The notes under the pieces were generated by a model. That model did not search any database. It saw nothing but the letters and a program-made list of their open reading frames with translations, and was not told where the DNA came from. A stretch of 33,662 nucleotides of DNA from Sporichthyaceae bacterium (lineage in GTDB: Bacteria > Actinomycetota > Actinomycetes > Sporichthyales > Sporichthyaceae): contig DASXPS010000003.1 in the NCBI GenBank assembly GCA_036493475.1, forward strand, positions 1-33,662. Direction: 5' to 3'. Each line of letters begins with the position of its first letter. Positions within the stretch are counted from its first letter, which is position 1. The position numbers and the translations under genes were made by a program. Shown here piece by piece: positions 25,598 to 33,662 of the stretch.

Positions 25598-26490
25598 CCA
25601 CCACTGTCCGCAACACCCTGGTGGCGCGTACCCGCGCCGATCTTGCCGCCGCGTTGGCTGCGCTGCCTGCTCCGCGTGGGGTGGTGATGACCATGGGTGC
25701 GTTGCACGACGGGCATGCCGAATTGATGCGCCGGGCGCGCACCGAATGCGCGAGCGTGGTCGCCACGTTGTTTGTCAACCCGCTGCAGTTCGGCGCCGGG
25801 GAGGATCTGGCCCGTTACCCGCGCACCTTCGACGCGGACCTCGCGATGTGCAATGAGACCGGGGTGGACGTGCTGTTCGCGCCGGGCGAGCCGGAGCTGT
25901 ACCCGAACGGCCGACCGGCCACCGCGGTCACCGCCGGTCCGTTGGGCGATGTGCTGGAGGGCGCCTCCCGCCCCGGCCACTTCGACGGCGTGCTGACCGT
26001 GGTGCTCAAGCTGCTGCACCTGACGGAGCCTCAGGTTGCTTACTTCGGCGAGAAGGACTACCAGCAGCTGACCGTGATCCGGCAGATGGTCACCGACTTG
26101 GACCTCGATGTGCGCATCGCCCCGGTGCCCACGGTGCGCGAGGCGGATGGCCTGGCGCGGTCCAGCCGGAACAGATTTCTGAGTGACGAGCAACGCGCTG
26201 CAGCACTCGCGTTATCGCGTGGACTGCTGGCCGGGGCCGCGGCCGGCTACGCCGGCGCCGAGGCCGTACTGGCCGCGGCACACGCGGAGATCGACGGGGT
26301 TCCCGGTTTGGAATTGGACTATCTCCAGCTTCGTTCTACTGGGTTGGCGGCGGATCCAACAAGCGGGCCGGCCCGCTTGTTGGTGGCCGCTCGCACCGGC
26401 CAAACCCGCCTCATCGACAATCTGCCCGTGGAACTGCTCGACCCGGATCGACAACACTCGGCCCTTACCCCTCGCGAAGGGACCAGCTGA
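25594..26490 (+). CDS. panC: Pantothenate synthetase
   Basis: This enzyme condenses pantoate with beta-alanine using ATP, through a pantoyl-adenylate, in the cytoplasm. The 298 aa protein carries the nucleotidyltransferase HIGH-like motif [13 protein letters not shown] (about residues 31-43), [33 protein letters not shown], the [10 protein letters not shown] segment and the KMSKS-equivalent ARSSRN. Length is normal. ATG 25594 overlaps the upstream stop (ATGA), and its own TGA overlaps the panD ATG by one base, so the three genes are translationally coupled. Confidence 0.97.
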   Translation: MTTTVRNTLVARTRADLAAALAALPAPRGVVMTMGALHDGHAELMRRARTECASVVATLFVNPLQFGAGEDLARYPRTFDADLAMCNETGVDVLFAPGEPELYPNGRPATAVTAGPLGDVLEGASRPGHFDGVLTVVLKLLHLTEPQVAYFGEKDYQQLTVIRQMVTDLDLDVRIAPVPTVREADGLARSSRNRFLSDEQRAAALALSRGLLAGAAAGYAGAEAVLAAAHAEIDGVPGLELDYLQLRSTGLAADPTSGPARLLVAARTGQTRLIDNLPVELLDPDRQHSALTPREGTS

Positions 26491-26972
26491 TGTTCCGCAC
26501 CATGCTCAAGTCCAAGATCCACCGCGCGACGGTGACGCAGGCCGATTTGCATTACGTCGGCTCGATCACCATCGACGAGGACCTGTTGGACGCCGCGAAC
26601 CTGCTGCCCGGTGAGCAGGTGGCCATCGTCGACATCGACAACGGTGCCCGGCTGGAGACCTACGTGATCCCCGGTCCGCGCGGGTCCGGGGTCATCGGCA
26701 TCAACGGCGCAGCGGCCCGGTTGGTCGCGCCCGGCGATCTGGTGATCATCATCAGCTACATGGGCGTGAGCGATGCCGAGGCCCGCGAGCTCAAGCCGAC
26801 GGTAGTGCACGTGGACGGGCGCAATCAGATCGTGGTCATCGACGGTGACCCGGCGGCGCCGGTGCCCGAGTTCGGCGCGGCCCGCGGCGACGTGCGCGGG
26901 GACAGCATCAGCGGTGATCGCGCACCTGAATTTCACAGTTTGAATCGCCACGCGCTGCCGGTGCGCCCGTAA
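26490..26972 (+). CDS. panD: Aspartate 1-decarboxylase proenzyme
   Basis: This enzyme makes beta-alanine from aspartate for PanC. The proenzyme self-cleaves between Gly24 and Ser25 ([10 protein letters not shown]), leaving a pyruvoyl group. Other conserved features are the N-terminal [11 protein letters not shown] with active-site Lys9, [10 protein letters not shown] with the catalytic Tyr, and [12 protein letters not shown]. At 160 aa it is longer than most PanD (about 126-139). The extra residues form a polar C-terminal tail after [14 protein letters not shown]. An AAGGGA Shine-Dalgarno lies in the end of panC. Confidence 0.96.
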   Translation: MFRTMLKSKIHRATVTQADLHYVGSITIDEDLLDAANLLPGEQVAIVDIDNGARLETYVIPGPRGSGVIGINGAAARLVAPGDLVIIISYMGVSDAEARELKPTVVHVDGRNQIVVIDGDPAAPVPEFGAARGDVRGDSISGDRAPEFHSLNRHALPVRP

Positions 26973-26974
26973 TC

Positions 26975-29536
26975 GTGTCCACCTTCGCCGCGCGACTGAC
27001 GGCCCCGGAACCCGGTTGGACCAGCGAGGCCGCCGTGGTCGTGGTGGGCTCGGGTATCGCCGGTCTCACCCTGGCGCTACGCGCGGCGGACCTGTTGCCG
27101 GATGCGGCCGGCGGCGTACTGCTGATCACCAAGGACGTGCTGTCCGCGGGCTCGACCCGCTGGGCGCAAGGGGGCATCGCCGCGGCGTTGGGGCCCGGCG
27201 ACAGTCCCGAGGAACACCTGCGGGACACCATGTTGGCCGGCGACGGCCTGTGCGACGCCGATGCAGTGCGGGTGCTCGTCACCGAGGGACCCGCAGCCGT
27301 CCGCCGACTGATCTCCTCCGGGGCCGTGTTCGACCGTGCCGCCGACGGCCAGTTGGCGCTGGGCCTGGAGGGAGGTCACCGCCGCAAGCGCATTGCGCAC
27401 GCGGGCGGGGACGCCACCGGCGCAGAGATCCAACGGGCGCTGATTCACGCGGTGCACGCGCAGCCGCGCATCGAGGTCATCGAGCACGCGCTTGCCCTGG
27501 ACCTGCAGCTGGCCGCGGACGGCGGGGTCGCGGGCATCACCCTGCACGTGATGGGCGTCGGCCAACGCGACGGCGTGGGCGCGGTCGCCTGCCGCGCGGT
27601 GGTCCTGGCCACCGGCGGACTGGGTCAGATCTACGCCGCCACCACCAACCCGGTGGTGTCCACCGGCGACGGCACGGCGATGGCGTTGCGGGCCGGGGCC
27701 ATCGTCCGCGACCTGGAGTTCGTGCAGTTCCACCCCACCGTGCTGTGGCTCGGTGAGCCGCACTCAGATGACACCGGCGGCGGGCGGCAGCCGCTGATCT
27801 CCGAGGCGGTGCGCGGCGAGGGCGCCTTCTTGGTGGACGCGACCGGCCGCCGTTTCATGCAGGGCGTGCACGAGCTCGCCGACCTCGCGCCGCGCGACGT
27901 GGTCGCCAAGCAGATCCTGCGCATCATGGAGGGCACCGGTGCGCCGCACGTGTGGCTGGACGCGCGTGGGTTCGGTGCAACGCGCTGGGCCGAGCGATTT
28001 CCCACCATCCTGGCCACCTGTCGCGACCACGGCATCGACCCGGTGACCGACCTCATTCCGGTGGTGCCCGCCTGCCACTACGCCTCCGGCGGCGTCCGCA
28101 CCGATCTGAACGGACGCTCCTCGGTGCCCGGCCTCTACGCGTGCGGCGAGGCCGCCTGCTCCGGCGTGCACGGTGCCAACCGGTTGGCGTCCAACTCGCT
28201 GTTGGAGGGCCTGGTGTTCGCCGAGCGCATCGCGGCTGACCTGGTCCGGGCGCTGCCGCCGCGGCGGGTGCCCGCCCCGGACCGCCGGCCGCGCGCGCTG
28301 CTCGATGGCGCGGTGCGGGGCGAGCTGCAACGGCTGATGAGCTCCGGCGCCGGTGTGCTGCGCAGCCGGGAGGGTCTGGCCCGTACCGCCGACGCACTCG
28401 GCGAGCTTGCCGCCGCTCATCCCGGATCACCCGGCGTGGAGGCCTGGCAGGCGACCAATCTGCACACCATCGCCACCGTGCTGGTGGCCGCGGCCGCTGC
28501 GCGGGAGGAGACCCGGGGATCCCATTGGCGGGAGGATTTCCCCGCGCGCGACGATGTGCACTGGCAACGTCACCTGGACGCGCACAGCGGCGGGGGAGCG
28601 GTACACATGGCGCTGAGCCCGATCGCTGCGCCCACCGCCGATCCGGCACCGTCCGCCGCGCTGCTCGCCGAGCTCGCCGATGCGGGTCTGGACTTCGTCG
28701 AGATCGAGGCGATCGTCGACCGCGCGCTGGCCGAGGATCTCGGTCCCGGTCGCGACGACGTGACCAGCGTGGCCACCGTGCCCGCCGGGCAGACCGCCCG
28801 CGCCGACCTGGTGGCCCGTGGCGACGGCGTTGTCGCCGGGCTGGCGGTGGCCCGCCTGGTCTTCGAGCGGGTGTCCGGCGGCGACGTGGTGGTGGAGCGG
28901 TTCGCCAAGGACGGGGAGTGGACGCACCGGGGCGAGGTGCTGCTCACGGTGCACGGGCACACCCGGCACCTGCTGGTCGCCGAACGCACCGCGCTGAACC
29001 TGCTCAGCCGCATGTGCGGGGTGGCCACCGCGACCCGGGCCTGGGCCGACGCGCTGTCCGAATCGGGCGCGAAAGTGCGCGACACCCGCAAGACCACACC
29101 CGGCCTGCGGGTGCTGGAGAAGTACGCGGTGCGCTGTGGCGGCGGGGTCAACCACCGGATGGCACTGTGGGACGAGGCGCTGATCAAGGACAACCACGTG
29201 TTGGCCGCGGGCGGGGTGGTGGCCGCGTTCGAGGCAGTGCGCCGCGCCTACCCCGCAGTGCCGGTGGAGGTCGAGGTGGACTCCCTGGACCAACTCGACG
29301 ACGTCCTCAAGGCCGGGGCCGATTTGGTGCTGCTGGACAACTTCACCCCCGCACAGATGCGGACAGCCGTAACCCGTAACGCCGGCCGGGCCCGGCTGGA
29401 GGCCAGTGGCGGTCTCACCCTGGCCGACGCGGCCGCGGTGGCCGCGACCGGTGTGGACTTCGTGTCGGTGGGGGCGCTCACCCACTCCGCGCCCGTGCTC
29501 GACGTCGCTCTCGACCTGCGCCCTGAGGACCTGTAG
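26975..29536 (+). CDS. nadB: Fused L-aspartate oxidase and nicotinate-nucleotide pyrophosphorylase (NadB-NadC)
   Basis: One 853 aa frame covers two NAD-synthesis enzymes. Residues 1 to about 535 are L-aspartate oxidase: FAD-binding VVVGSGIAGLTLAL, STRWAQGGIAAAL, RIAHAGGDATGAEIQ, the FAD-site ASGGVRTDLNG, and GANRLASNSLLEGLVF. Residues about 555-853 are quinolinate phosphoribosyltransferase: RDTRKTTPGLRVLEKYAV, GGGVNHRMALWDEALIKDNH and VEVEVDSLDQL. The first product, iminoaspartate, needs NadA before NadC can act, and nadA is not in the window. An internal ATG at 28607 with GGGGGAG upstream could yield a free 309 aa NadC. GTG 26975 lies two bases after the panD stop with no clear Shine-Dalgarno. 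Confidence 0.92.
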   Translation: MSTFAARLTAPEPGWTSEAAVVVVGSGIAGLTLALRAADLLPDAAGGVLLITKDVLSAGSTRWAQGGIAAALGPGDSPEEHLRDTMLAGDGLCDADAVRVLVTEGPAAVRRLISSGAVFDRAADGQLALGLEGGHRRKRIAHAGGDATGAEIQRALIHAVHAQPRIEVIEHALALDLQLAADGGVAGITLHVMGVGQRDGVGAVACRAVVLATGGLGQIYAATTNPVVSTGDGTAMALRAGAIVRDLEFVQFHPTVLWLGEPHSDDTGGGRQPLISEAVRGEGAFLVDATGRRFMQGVHELADLAPRDVVAKQILRIMEGTGAPHVWLDARGFGATRWAERFPTILATCRDHGIDPVTDLIPVVPACHYASGGVRTDLNGRSSVPGLYACGEAACSGVHGANRLASNSLLEGLVFAERIAADLVRALPPRRVPAPDRRPRALLDGAVRGELQRLMSSGAGVLRSREGLARTADALGELAAAHPGSPGVEAWQATNLHTIATVLVAAAAAREETRGSHWREDFPARDDVHWQRHLDAHSGGGAVHMALSPIAAPTADPAPSAALLAELADAGLDFVEIEAIVDRALAEDLGPGRDDVTSVATVPAGQTARADLVARGDGVVAGLAVARLVFERVSGGDVVVERFAKDGEWTHRGEVLLTVHGHTRHLLVAERTALNLLSRMCGVATATRAWADALSESGAKVRDTRKTTPGLRVLEKYAVRCGGGVNHRMALWDEALIKDNHVLAAGGVVAAFEAVRRAYPAVPVEVEVDSLDQLDDVLKAGADLVLLDNFTPAQMRTAVTRNAGRARLEASGGLTLADAAAVAATGVDFVSVGALTHSAPVLDVALDLRPEDL

Positions 29537-30325
29537 ATGCTGCTCACCATCGACGTCGGCAACACCCACACGGTGCTCGGCCTGTTCGAGGGGTCGACGA
29601 TCGTCGAGCACTGGCGCATCTCCACCGACGCCCGACGGACCGCCGATGAGTTGGCGGTCACCGTGGATTCGCTGCTGGCGCATTCCGACTCCGCCGAACA
29701 CGGCCAACGACTCAGCGGCATCGCGATCTGTTCCACCGTGCCCTCGGTGCTGCACGAGATGCGCGAGATGGTGCTCCGCTATCACGGTGCCGTGCCCACC
29801 GTGGTCGTCGAACCGGGTGTACGCACCGGGGTGCCGGTGCTGATGGACAACCCCAAGGAGGTGGGCGCCGACCGGATCGTGAACGCGTTGGCGGCCGCGC
29901 ACCTCTACGGCGGGCCGTGCATCGTCGTCGATTTCGGCACCGCCACCACCTTCGACGCGGTGTCCGCCAAGGGGGAGTACGTCGGCGGCGCGATCGCGCC
30001 GGGCATCGAGATCTCGGTGGAGGCATTGGGCGCCCGCGGCGCCCAACTGCGCAAGGTGGAATTGGCCCGGCCGCGTTCGGTGATCGGCAAGAGCACGGTG
30101 GAGGCCATGCAGTCCGGCATCCTTTACGGCTTTGCCGGTCAGGTGGACGGCATCGTGGACCGGATGGCCGGGGAGCTGTCCGACGATCCCGACGGCGTCA
30201 CCGTGGTGGCCACCGGCGGTCTGGCGCCGATCGTGCTGGGGGAGTCCACCAGCATCGACAAGCACGAGCCGTGGCTCACCCTGATCGGCCTGCGGCTGAT
30301 CTTCGAACGGAACACCACCGCCTGA
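29537..30325 (+). CDS. coaX: Type III pantothenate kinase
   Basis: This 262 aa enzyme phosphorylates pantothenate in the first step of CoA synthesis, continuing the pathway fed by panC and panD. It shows the actin-like ATPase motifs of CoaX: the N-terminal DVGNTHTVLGLF (residues 6-17), GADRIVNALAA, VVDFGTATTFD and GGAIAPGIEIS. Type III kinases are insensitive to CoA feedback. ATG 29537 immediately follows the nadBC stop. The Shine-Dalgarno is GAGGAC within the end of nadBC. Confidence 0.96.
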   Translation: MLLTIDVGNTHTVLGLFEGSTIVEHWRISTDARRTADELAVTVDSLLAHSDSAEHGQRLSGIAICSTVPSVLHEMREMVLRYHGAVPTVVVEPGVRTGVPVLMDNPKEVGADRIVNALAAAHLYGGPCIVVDFGTATTFDAVSAKGEYVGGAIAPGIEISVEALGARGAQLRKVELARPRSVIGKSTVEAMQSGILYGFAGQVDGIVDRMAGELSDDPDGVTVVATGGLAPIVLGESTSIDKHEPWLTLIGLRLIFERNTTA

Positions 30326-30391
30326 CGCGGGGCGTCAGCCGCGGCGTCGGGCGCCCGCGATGATCACGGCGCAGGCCGGCTGAGCTCCTTC

Positions 30392-30412
30392 GCAGAGGGA
30401 AGTACCCTCTGC
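30392..30412 (+). promoter_or_regulatory. Perfect hairpin directly before the lysS start
   Basis: GCAGAGGG (30392-30399) and CCCTCTGC (30405-30412) form a perfect 8-bp stem around AAGTA, ending 3 bases before the lysS GTG. The stem contains the only purine-rich Shine-Dalgarno-like sequence (AGAGGG). It could mask ribosome binding or act as a coaX-lysS attenuator. Confidence 0.6.
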
Positions 30413-30415
30413 CGG

Positions 30416-31900
30416 GTGAGCGAGGACGAAGAACTCCCGGAGCAGATGCGGGTGCGGCGGGAGAAGCTGGACCGGCTGCGCGCCGCCGGTGTCGACCCCT
30501 ACCCGGTGGGATATCCGCGCACCGCAACCATCGCCGAGGTAATCGAGTCCCACCCGGACCTGCCGGTCGACGTGGCCACCGGCGACATTGTGGGCATCGC
30601 GGGTCGGGTGCTGCTCTCCCGCACCGGCGGCAAGTTGTGCTTCGCCACGCTGCGCGACGGCACCGGCGATCTGCAGGTGATGTTGTCGCTGGACAAGGTG
30701 GGTGAGCAGCGCTTGGCCGCGTGGAAGAGCGATGTCGACCTCGGCGACCACGTCGGCATCACCGGTGAGGTGATCACCTCCAAACGCGGTGAACTGTCCG
30801 TGCTGGCACACGACTGGGCGCTGACCGCCAAGTGCCTGCGGCCGTTGCCGGACAAGCACAGGGGTCTGATCGACCCGGAGGCGTTGGTCCGGCAGCGCTA
30901 CGTGGATTTGATCGTGAACCCCGATGCGCGCCGCATGCTGACCATGCGGTCGGACATGGTGCGTTCGCTGCGCAACACGTTGGCCGACGCGGGATTCCTC
31001 GAGGTGGAAACCCCGATGCTGCAGGCCATCCATGGTGGTGCGAATGCGCGTCCGTTCATCACGCATATCAATGCCTACGACGCTCAGCTCTATCTGCGCA
31101 TCGCGCCGGAGTTGTATTTGAAACGGTTGGCCGTCGGCGGCGTGGAGAAGGTCTTCGAGATCAACCGGAACTTCCGCAACGAGGGTGTGGATGCCTCGCA
31201 CAATCCGGAGTTCACCATGCTGGAGGCCTACGAGGCCTACGGCGATTACAACAGCATGGCCGTCCTGACGCAGCGTCTGATTCAGACGGCTGCGGCGGAC
31301 GCATTGGGTGCCACGGTGATCCGCCACGGCGATGCGGAGTACGACATCGGCGGCGAGTGGCGGACGGTGACCGTCAACGAGGGCCTTTCCGACGTTCTCG
31401 GTACCCCGATCACTGCGGACACTGGGTTGCCCGAGTTGATCCGGTTGTGTGAGAAGGCCGAGGTGCCGACCGATCCATCCTGGAACCGCGGCCAGGTGAT
31501 TCTGGAGATGTACGAACGGCTTCTCGAGGAACACACCGTGCTGCCCACCTTCTACCGGGATTTCCCGACCGAGGTGTCCCCGCTCACCCGCGCGCACCGG
31601 GTGGATCCGCGGCTGGCCGAACGTTGGGACCTGGTGGCATTTGGTCATGAGATCGGCACCGCATATTCCGAGCTGATCGACCCCACTGAGCAGCGCGTTC
31701 GATTCACCGCGCAATCCTTGTTGGCGGCCGGCGGCGACCCCGAGGCCATGCAGCTGGACGAGGACTTCCTGCGCGCACTGGAGTACGCGATGCCACCCAC
31801 CGGAGGTATGGGAATGGGCGTCGACCGATTGCTGATGATGTTCACCGGTGCGAGCATCCGGCAGACCGTGTTGTTCCCGTTCGTGCGGCCGCAGAGCTGA
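30416..31900 (+). CDS. lysS: Lysyl-tRNA synthetase, class II
   Basis: This 494 aa class IIb synthetase charges tRNA-Lys. An N-terminal OB-fold anticodon-binding domain (about residues 55-150, VAGR/GKLCFATLRDG type) precedes the class II catalytic core, with motif 2 FRNEGVDASHNPEFTMLE and motif 3 GGMGMGVDRLLMMFTG near the C-terminus. GTG 30416 is favoured because the N-terminus (EELPEQMRVRREKL) aligns with actinobacterial LysS; the next ATG at 30446 would remove part of it. It is followed after 4 bases by the acetyltransferase gene. Confidence 0.96.
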   Translation: MSEDEELPEQMRVRREKLDRLRAAGVDPYPVGYPRTATIAEVIESHPDLPVDVATGDIVGIAGRVLLSRTGGKLCFATLRDGTGDLQVMLSLDKVGEQRLAAWKSDVDLGDHVGITGEVITSKRGELSVLAHDWALTAKCLRPLPDKHRGLIDPEALVRQRYVDLIVNPDARRMLTMRSDMVRSLRNTLADAGFLEVETPMLQAIHGGANARPFITHINAYDAQLYLRIAPELYLKRLAVGGVEKVFEINRNFRNEGVDASHNPEFTMLEAYEAYGDYNSMAVLTQRLIQTAAADALGATVIRHGDAEYDIGGEWRTVTVNEGLSDVLGTPITADTGLPELIRLCEKAEVPTDPSWNRGQVILEMYERLLEEHTVLPTFYRDFPTEVSPLTRAHRVDPRLAERWDLVAFGHEIGTAYSELIDPTEQRVRFTAQSLLAAGGDPEAMQLDEDFLRALEYAMPPTGGMGMGVDRLLMMFTGASIRQTVLFPFVRPQS

Positions 31901-31904
31901 ACCG

Positions 31905-32411
31905 ATGACCGCTGACGGTGTGGTGATCCGCCGCGCCCGGACCGCCGACGTACGCTCGATCGGCACGTTCATTGATGTCTACGCCGACGACCGGATCCTG
32001 CTGTCCAAAGCCACCGTCATGCTCTATGAGGATGTCCAGGAATTCTGGGTGGCCGAACTGGACAACGCGGTGATCGGTTGCGGGGCGCTGCACGTGATGT
32101 GGGAGGACCTCGCCGAGGTGCGCACGCTGGCCGTTGCCCCGGCGCACCGCCATCGCGGCATCGGTCATCTGTTGCTGGACCGGTTGATGACGGTTGCCCG
32201 TGAGTTGGGTGTACGAAAGGTGTTCTGCTTGACCTTCGAGGTCGACTTCTTCTCCCGACATGGATTCCGGATCATCGACGATGTTCCGGTAGATCCCGCC
32301 GTGTTCGCACAGATCCTGAAGTCCTATGACGAGGGCGTTGCGGAGTTCCTGGATCTGGAACGGGTCAAACCGAACACTTTGGGCAACTCGCGGATGTTGC
32401 TGGAGCTGTAG
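31905..32411 (+). CDS. argA: GNAT amino-acid N-acetyltransferase (ArgA type)
   Basis: This 168 aa single-domain GNAT protein has the acetyl-CoA motif A, LAVAPAHRHRGIGHLLLDRLM (split around residues 76-96), and a C-terminal VDFFSRHGFRII segment. It matches the short N-acetylglutamate synthase of actinobacteria (Rv2747-like), which acetylates glutamate in the first step of arginine synthesis. Length is the same as that group. The gene starts 4 bases after lysS and is followed by lsr2, a familiar actinobacterial order. Another small amine or amino-acid substrate cannot be excluded. Confidence 0.86.
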   Translation: MTADGVVIRRARTADVRSIGTFIDVYADDRILLSKATVMLYEDVQEFWVAELDNAVIGCGALHVMWEDLAEVRTLAVAPAHRHRGIGHLLLDRLMTVARELGVRKVFCLTFEVDFFSRHGFRIIDDVPVDPAVFAQILKSYDEGVAEFLDLERVKPNTLGNSRMLLEL

Positions 32412-32418
32412 ATCCCAT

Positions 32419-32476
32419 TCGCGCGGCGCAATTGCGCGATTCTGGAATTCCTGGTTTGCTTTTGATCGCGCGGCGC
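32419..32476 (+). repeat. Direct repeat and palindrome in the lsr2 leader
   Basis: TCGCGCGGCGC occurs at 32419-32429 and 32466-32476. The first copy overlaps a perfect 12-bp palindrome GCGCAATTGCGC (32426-32437). The spacer between the copies is AT-rich compared with its surroundings, which is the kind of DNA Lsr2 prefers. Confidence 0.5.
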
Positions 32477-32514
32477 GGCGGTGCGTCGGGGGACAGAGCA
32501 GAGGAATCTCACAG

Positions 32515-32853
32515 ATGGCATCCAAGACCCTGGTCATTCTCGAGGACGACCTTGACGGCGGAGCGGCCGACGAGACCGTGTCGTTCTCCTTGGATGGCGT
32601 CTCGTATGAGATCGACCTGTCCTCGAAGAACGCCACCAAGCTGCGTGATGCGCTGGCCTCTTATGTCGGTTCGGCCCGGCGTGTCGGGGGCCGCGCCGCA
32701 CGGGGTCGCGCCGGTTCGGCAAAAGGCGCACGCGCGGGCGCGGTGAACACTTCAGAGATTCGCGACTGGGCGCGCGCCAAGGGCCTGGACGTCTCCGAGC
32801 GCGGCCGAATTCCGGCCACGATCATTGAGCAGTACAACGCCGCGCACAAATAG
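32515..32853 (+). CDS. lsr2: Lsr2 nucleoid-associated protein
   Basis: This 112 aa histone-like protein bridges and silences AT-rich DNA, the actinobacterial counterpart of H-NS. The N-terminal dimerisation half (residues 4-55, with ETVSFSLDGVSYEIDLS) is followed by a basic Gly/Ala/Arg linker. The C-terminal DNA-binding domain ends in the AT-hook-like RGR (96-98) within SERGRIPATIIEQY. ATG 32515 has a GAGGAA Shine-Dalgarno with 8-base spacing. In mycobacteria Lsr2 represses iniBAC, so the module encoded earlier in this window could be one of its targets; that is inference. Confidence 0.96.
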   Translation: MASKTLVILEDDLDGGAADETVSFSLDGVSYEIDLSSKNATKLRDALASYVGSARRVGGRAARGRAGSAKGARAGAVNTSEIRDWARAKGLDVSERGRIPATIIEQYNAAHK

Positions 32854-32857
32854 TGCG

Positions 32858-33258
32858 TCATCCCGTGCCGTAGGCGTCGGTGACGGTCTCAAAGATCGAG
32901 ACCCCACTGGCCCCACTGGCGCCGGTGGCCCTTGCCCGCAATGACACGTTCCCCTTCGCCGGGTTGGAAATGCTGCTCACCCAGCGGTGCCCGCCCGGGC
33001 ACCAGTTTGACCGTGTGCCAGGTCTTGCCCTCGGTGGAATAGGCCGGCGTCACCGAGCGCACTGCCCTCAGCCCGATCGCCACCTGGGTCTTGCCGTGGC
33101 CAGGTTGACCAGTTTGGAGTCCAGCACCGCGGGCTGACCGGACCTGGTCAAACGCTGACCTTGACCGTGGCCGTGCCGGCGTCGGCAGCAGAAATCCCGA
33201 GCCCGGATGCGAGGACGGCGAGGGTGCCCAGCGCGGCGATCCGGGGACGGGAATGCAT
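32858..33258 (-). pseudogene. Frame-shifted remnant of a secreted protein
   Basis: On the minus strand a CAGGAGA Shine-Dalgarno and ATG 33258 start a clean signal peptide (AALGTLAVLASGLGISAADA), but the frame stops at 33148. Protein-like sequence continues in other frames: AVLDSKLVNLAT (stop at 33068), then VTPAYSTEGKTWHTVKLVPG (stop at 32889). It ends in the second frame again with HRWVSSISNPAKGNVSLRA and VSIFETVTDAYGTG, stopping at 32858. The tail resembles the C-terminal beta domains of secreted actinobacterial subtilases. At least three frame changes within 400 bases indicate decay. The catalytic domain is absent. It ends 4 bases from the lsr2 stop. Confidence 0.6.
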
Positions 33259-33444
33259 CGGTCTCCTGGTCCGTTGAAACCCCTGTACCCAAGAGTAAGT
33301 CTTCGCCCGGTTTGTCTCGTCATTCCTTCCGGTGAGCGCACTTGGGTGCTCCCTACGCCGGACCCCCGCCGGGGCTAGAGTTGCCAGCAGACGGTGGGTG
33401 GGTCCTCCATACACCGCCTCGCCCCGCTCTAAGGAGCACGCACG

Positions 33445-33662
33445 ATGTTCGAGAGATTTACCGACCGCGCCCGTCGCGTTGTGGTCCTGGCCCAAGAAGA
33501 AGCCCGGATGCTGAATCACAACTACATCGGCACCGAGCACATCCTGCTCGGACTCATCCATGAGGGTGAGGGCGTAGCCGCCAAGGCGCTGGAGAGCCTC
33601 GGCATCTCGCTGGAGGCCGTCCGCCAACAGGTCGAAGAGATCATCGGACAGGGCCAGCAGGC
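33445..33662 (+). CDS. clpC: ATP-dependent Clp protease ATP-binding subunit ClpC (N-terminal fragment)
   Basis: The first 72 codons of ClpC are present before the window ends. They encode the N-terminal Clp-N domain, with [20 protein letters not shown] followed by [13 protein letters not shown], which binds substrates and adaptors. The AAA+ modules lie outside the window. ClpC unfolds proteins for ClpP. ATG 33445 has an AAGGAG Shine-Dalgarno with 8-base spacing. The 186-base gap to the divergent pseudogene should hold its promoter; I could not identify a convincing -35/-10 pair or ClgR site. Confidence 0.96.
   Translation, partial: MFERFTDRARRVVVLAQEEARMLNHNYIGTEHILLGLIHEGEGVAAKALESLGISLEAVRQQVEEIIGQGQQ

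Noticed and set aside
28427-30265. A 612-codon minus-strand frame opposite nadBC and coaX
   Set aside because: Shadow of genes with full catalytic motifs on the plus strand; no recognisable domain.
30335-31972. A 545-codon minus-strand frame opposite lysS
   Set aside because: Antisense to a clear lysyl-tRNA synthetase; low-complexity His/Gln/Arg composition and no motifs.
32880-33137. Plus-strand 85-codon ORF after lsr2
   Set aside because: The minus strand carries recognisable remnants of a secreted protein here, and the plus frame has no Shine-Dalgarno or domain.
33342-33381. Possible clpC promoter (TTGGGT and TAGAGT)
   Set aside because: The spacing of 28 bases is too long for a normal sigma-A-type promoter, and no alternative -35 was convincing.
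1-33662. CRISPR arrays, tRNAs, insertion sequences or attachment sites
   Set aside because: No regularly spaced long repeats, cloverleaf sequences, transposase motifs or target-site duplications were seen when reading both strands; a tool-based scan was not possible.

Overview
The window is about 70% GC, with GTG and TTG starts, stop-start overlaps of the ATGA/GTGA type, and the conserved actinobacterial neighbourhood panC-panD-nad-coaX-lysS-argA-lsr2-clpC. This points to a high-GC actinomycete. The genus cannot be fixed from the sequence alone; a Sporichthya/Frankia-like lineage is a guess. I saw no tRNA, rRNA, CRISPR array, insertion sequence or phage gene.

Region 1 (1-16143) is a cell-surface polysaccharide locus. 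A rightward, tightly coupled operon (1-9463) encodes a UDP-sugar 6-dehydrogenase (5' end outside the window), two GT4 glycosyltransferases, a Wzy-type polymerase, a flippase fused to a hexapeptide acyltransferase, a membrane acyltransferase, a serine-acetyltransferase-like protein and a third GT4 enzyme. It meets a leftward operon (13373-9538) encoding a DegT/DnrJ-type sugar aminotransferase, a PglC-type phosphoglycosyl transferase, an aldo/keto reductase and a CarB-like ATP-grasp enzyme. A strong stem-loop separates the two operons. Divergent from the aminotransferase are a DUF4012 membrane protein and a low-molecular-weight tyrosine phosphatase. The set has the parts for a Wzx/Wzy-type pathway: priming, sugar oxidation and amination, acylation, flipping, polymerisation and phosphatase control.

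Region 2 (16106-24428) is an iniBAC-like module. It holds an IniB-type protein with a His/Asp/Asn/Gly-rich body, a membrane-associated dynamin-like GTPase (IniA type) and a soluble-looking dynamin-like GTPase (IniC type). Divergent from iniB is a membrane-anchored Hsp70/actin-fold protein that lacks a substrate-binding domain. Convergent with iniC is a LuxR-type regulator with a helical-repeat N-terminus. In mycobacteria iniBAC is a cell-envelope stress operon. The Hsp70 partner, the repeat-rich IniB and the stem-loop between iniB and iniA make this the most interesting part of the window.

Region 3 (24659-33662) is core metabolism and housekeeping: a Rossmann/DUF2520 protein, panC and panD (pantothenate), a single-ORF NadB-NadC fusion (NAD), coaX (CoA), lysS, an ArgA-type GNAT acetyltransferase, lsr2, the decayed remnant of a secreted protein, and the start of clpC.
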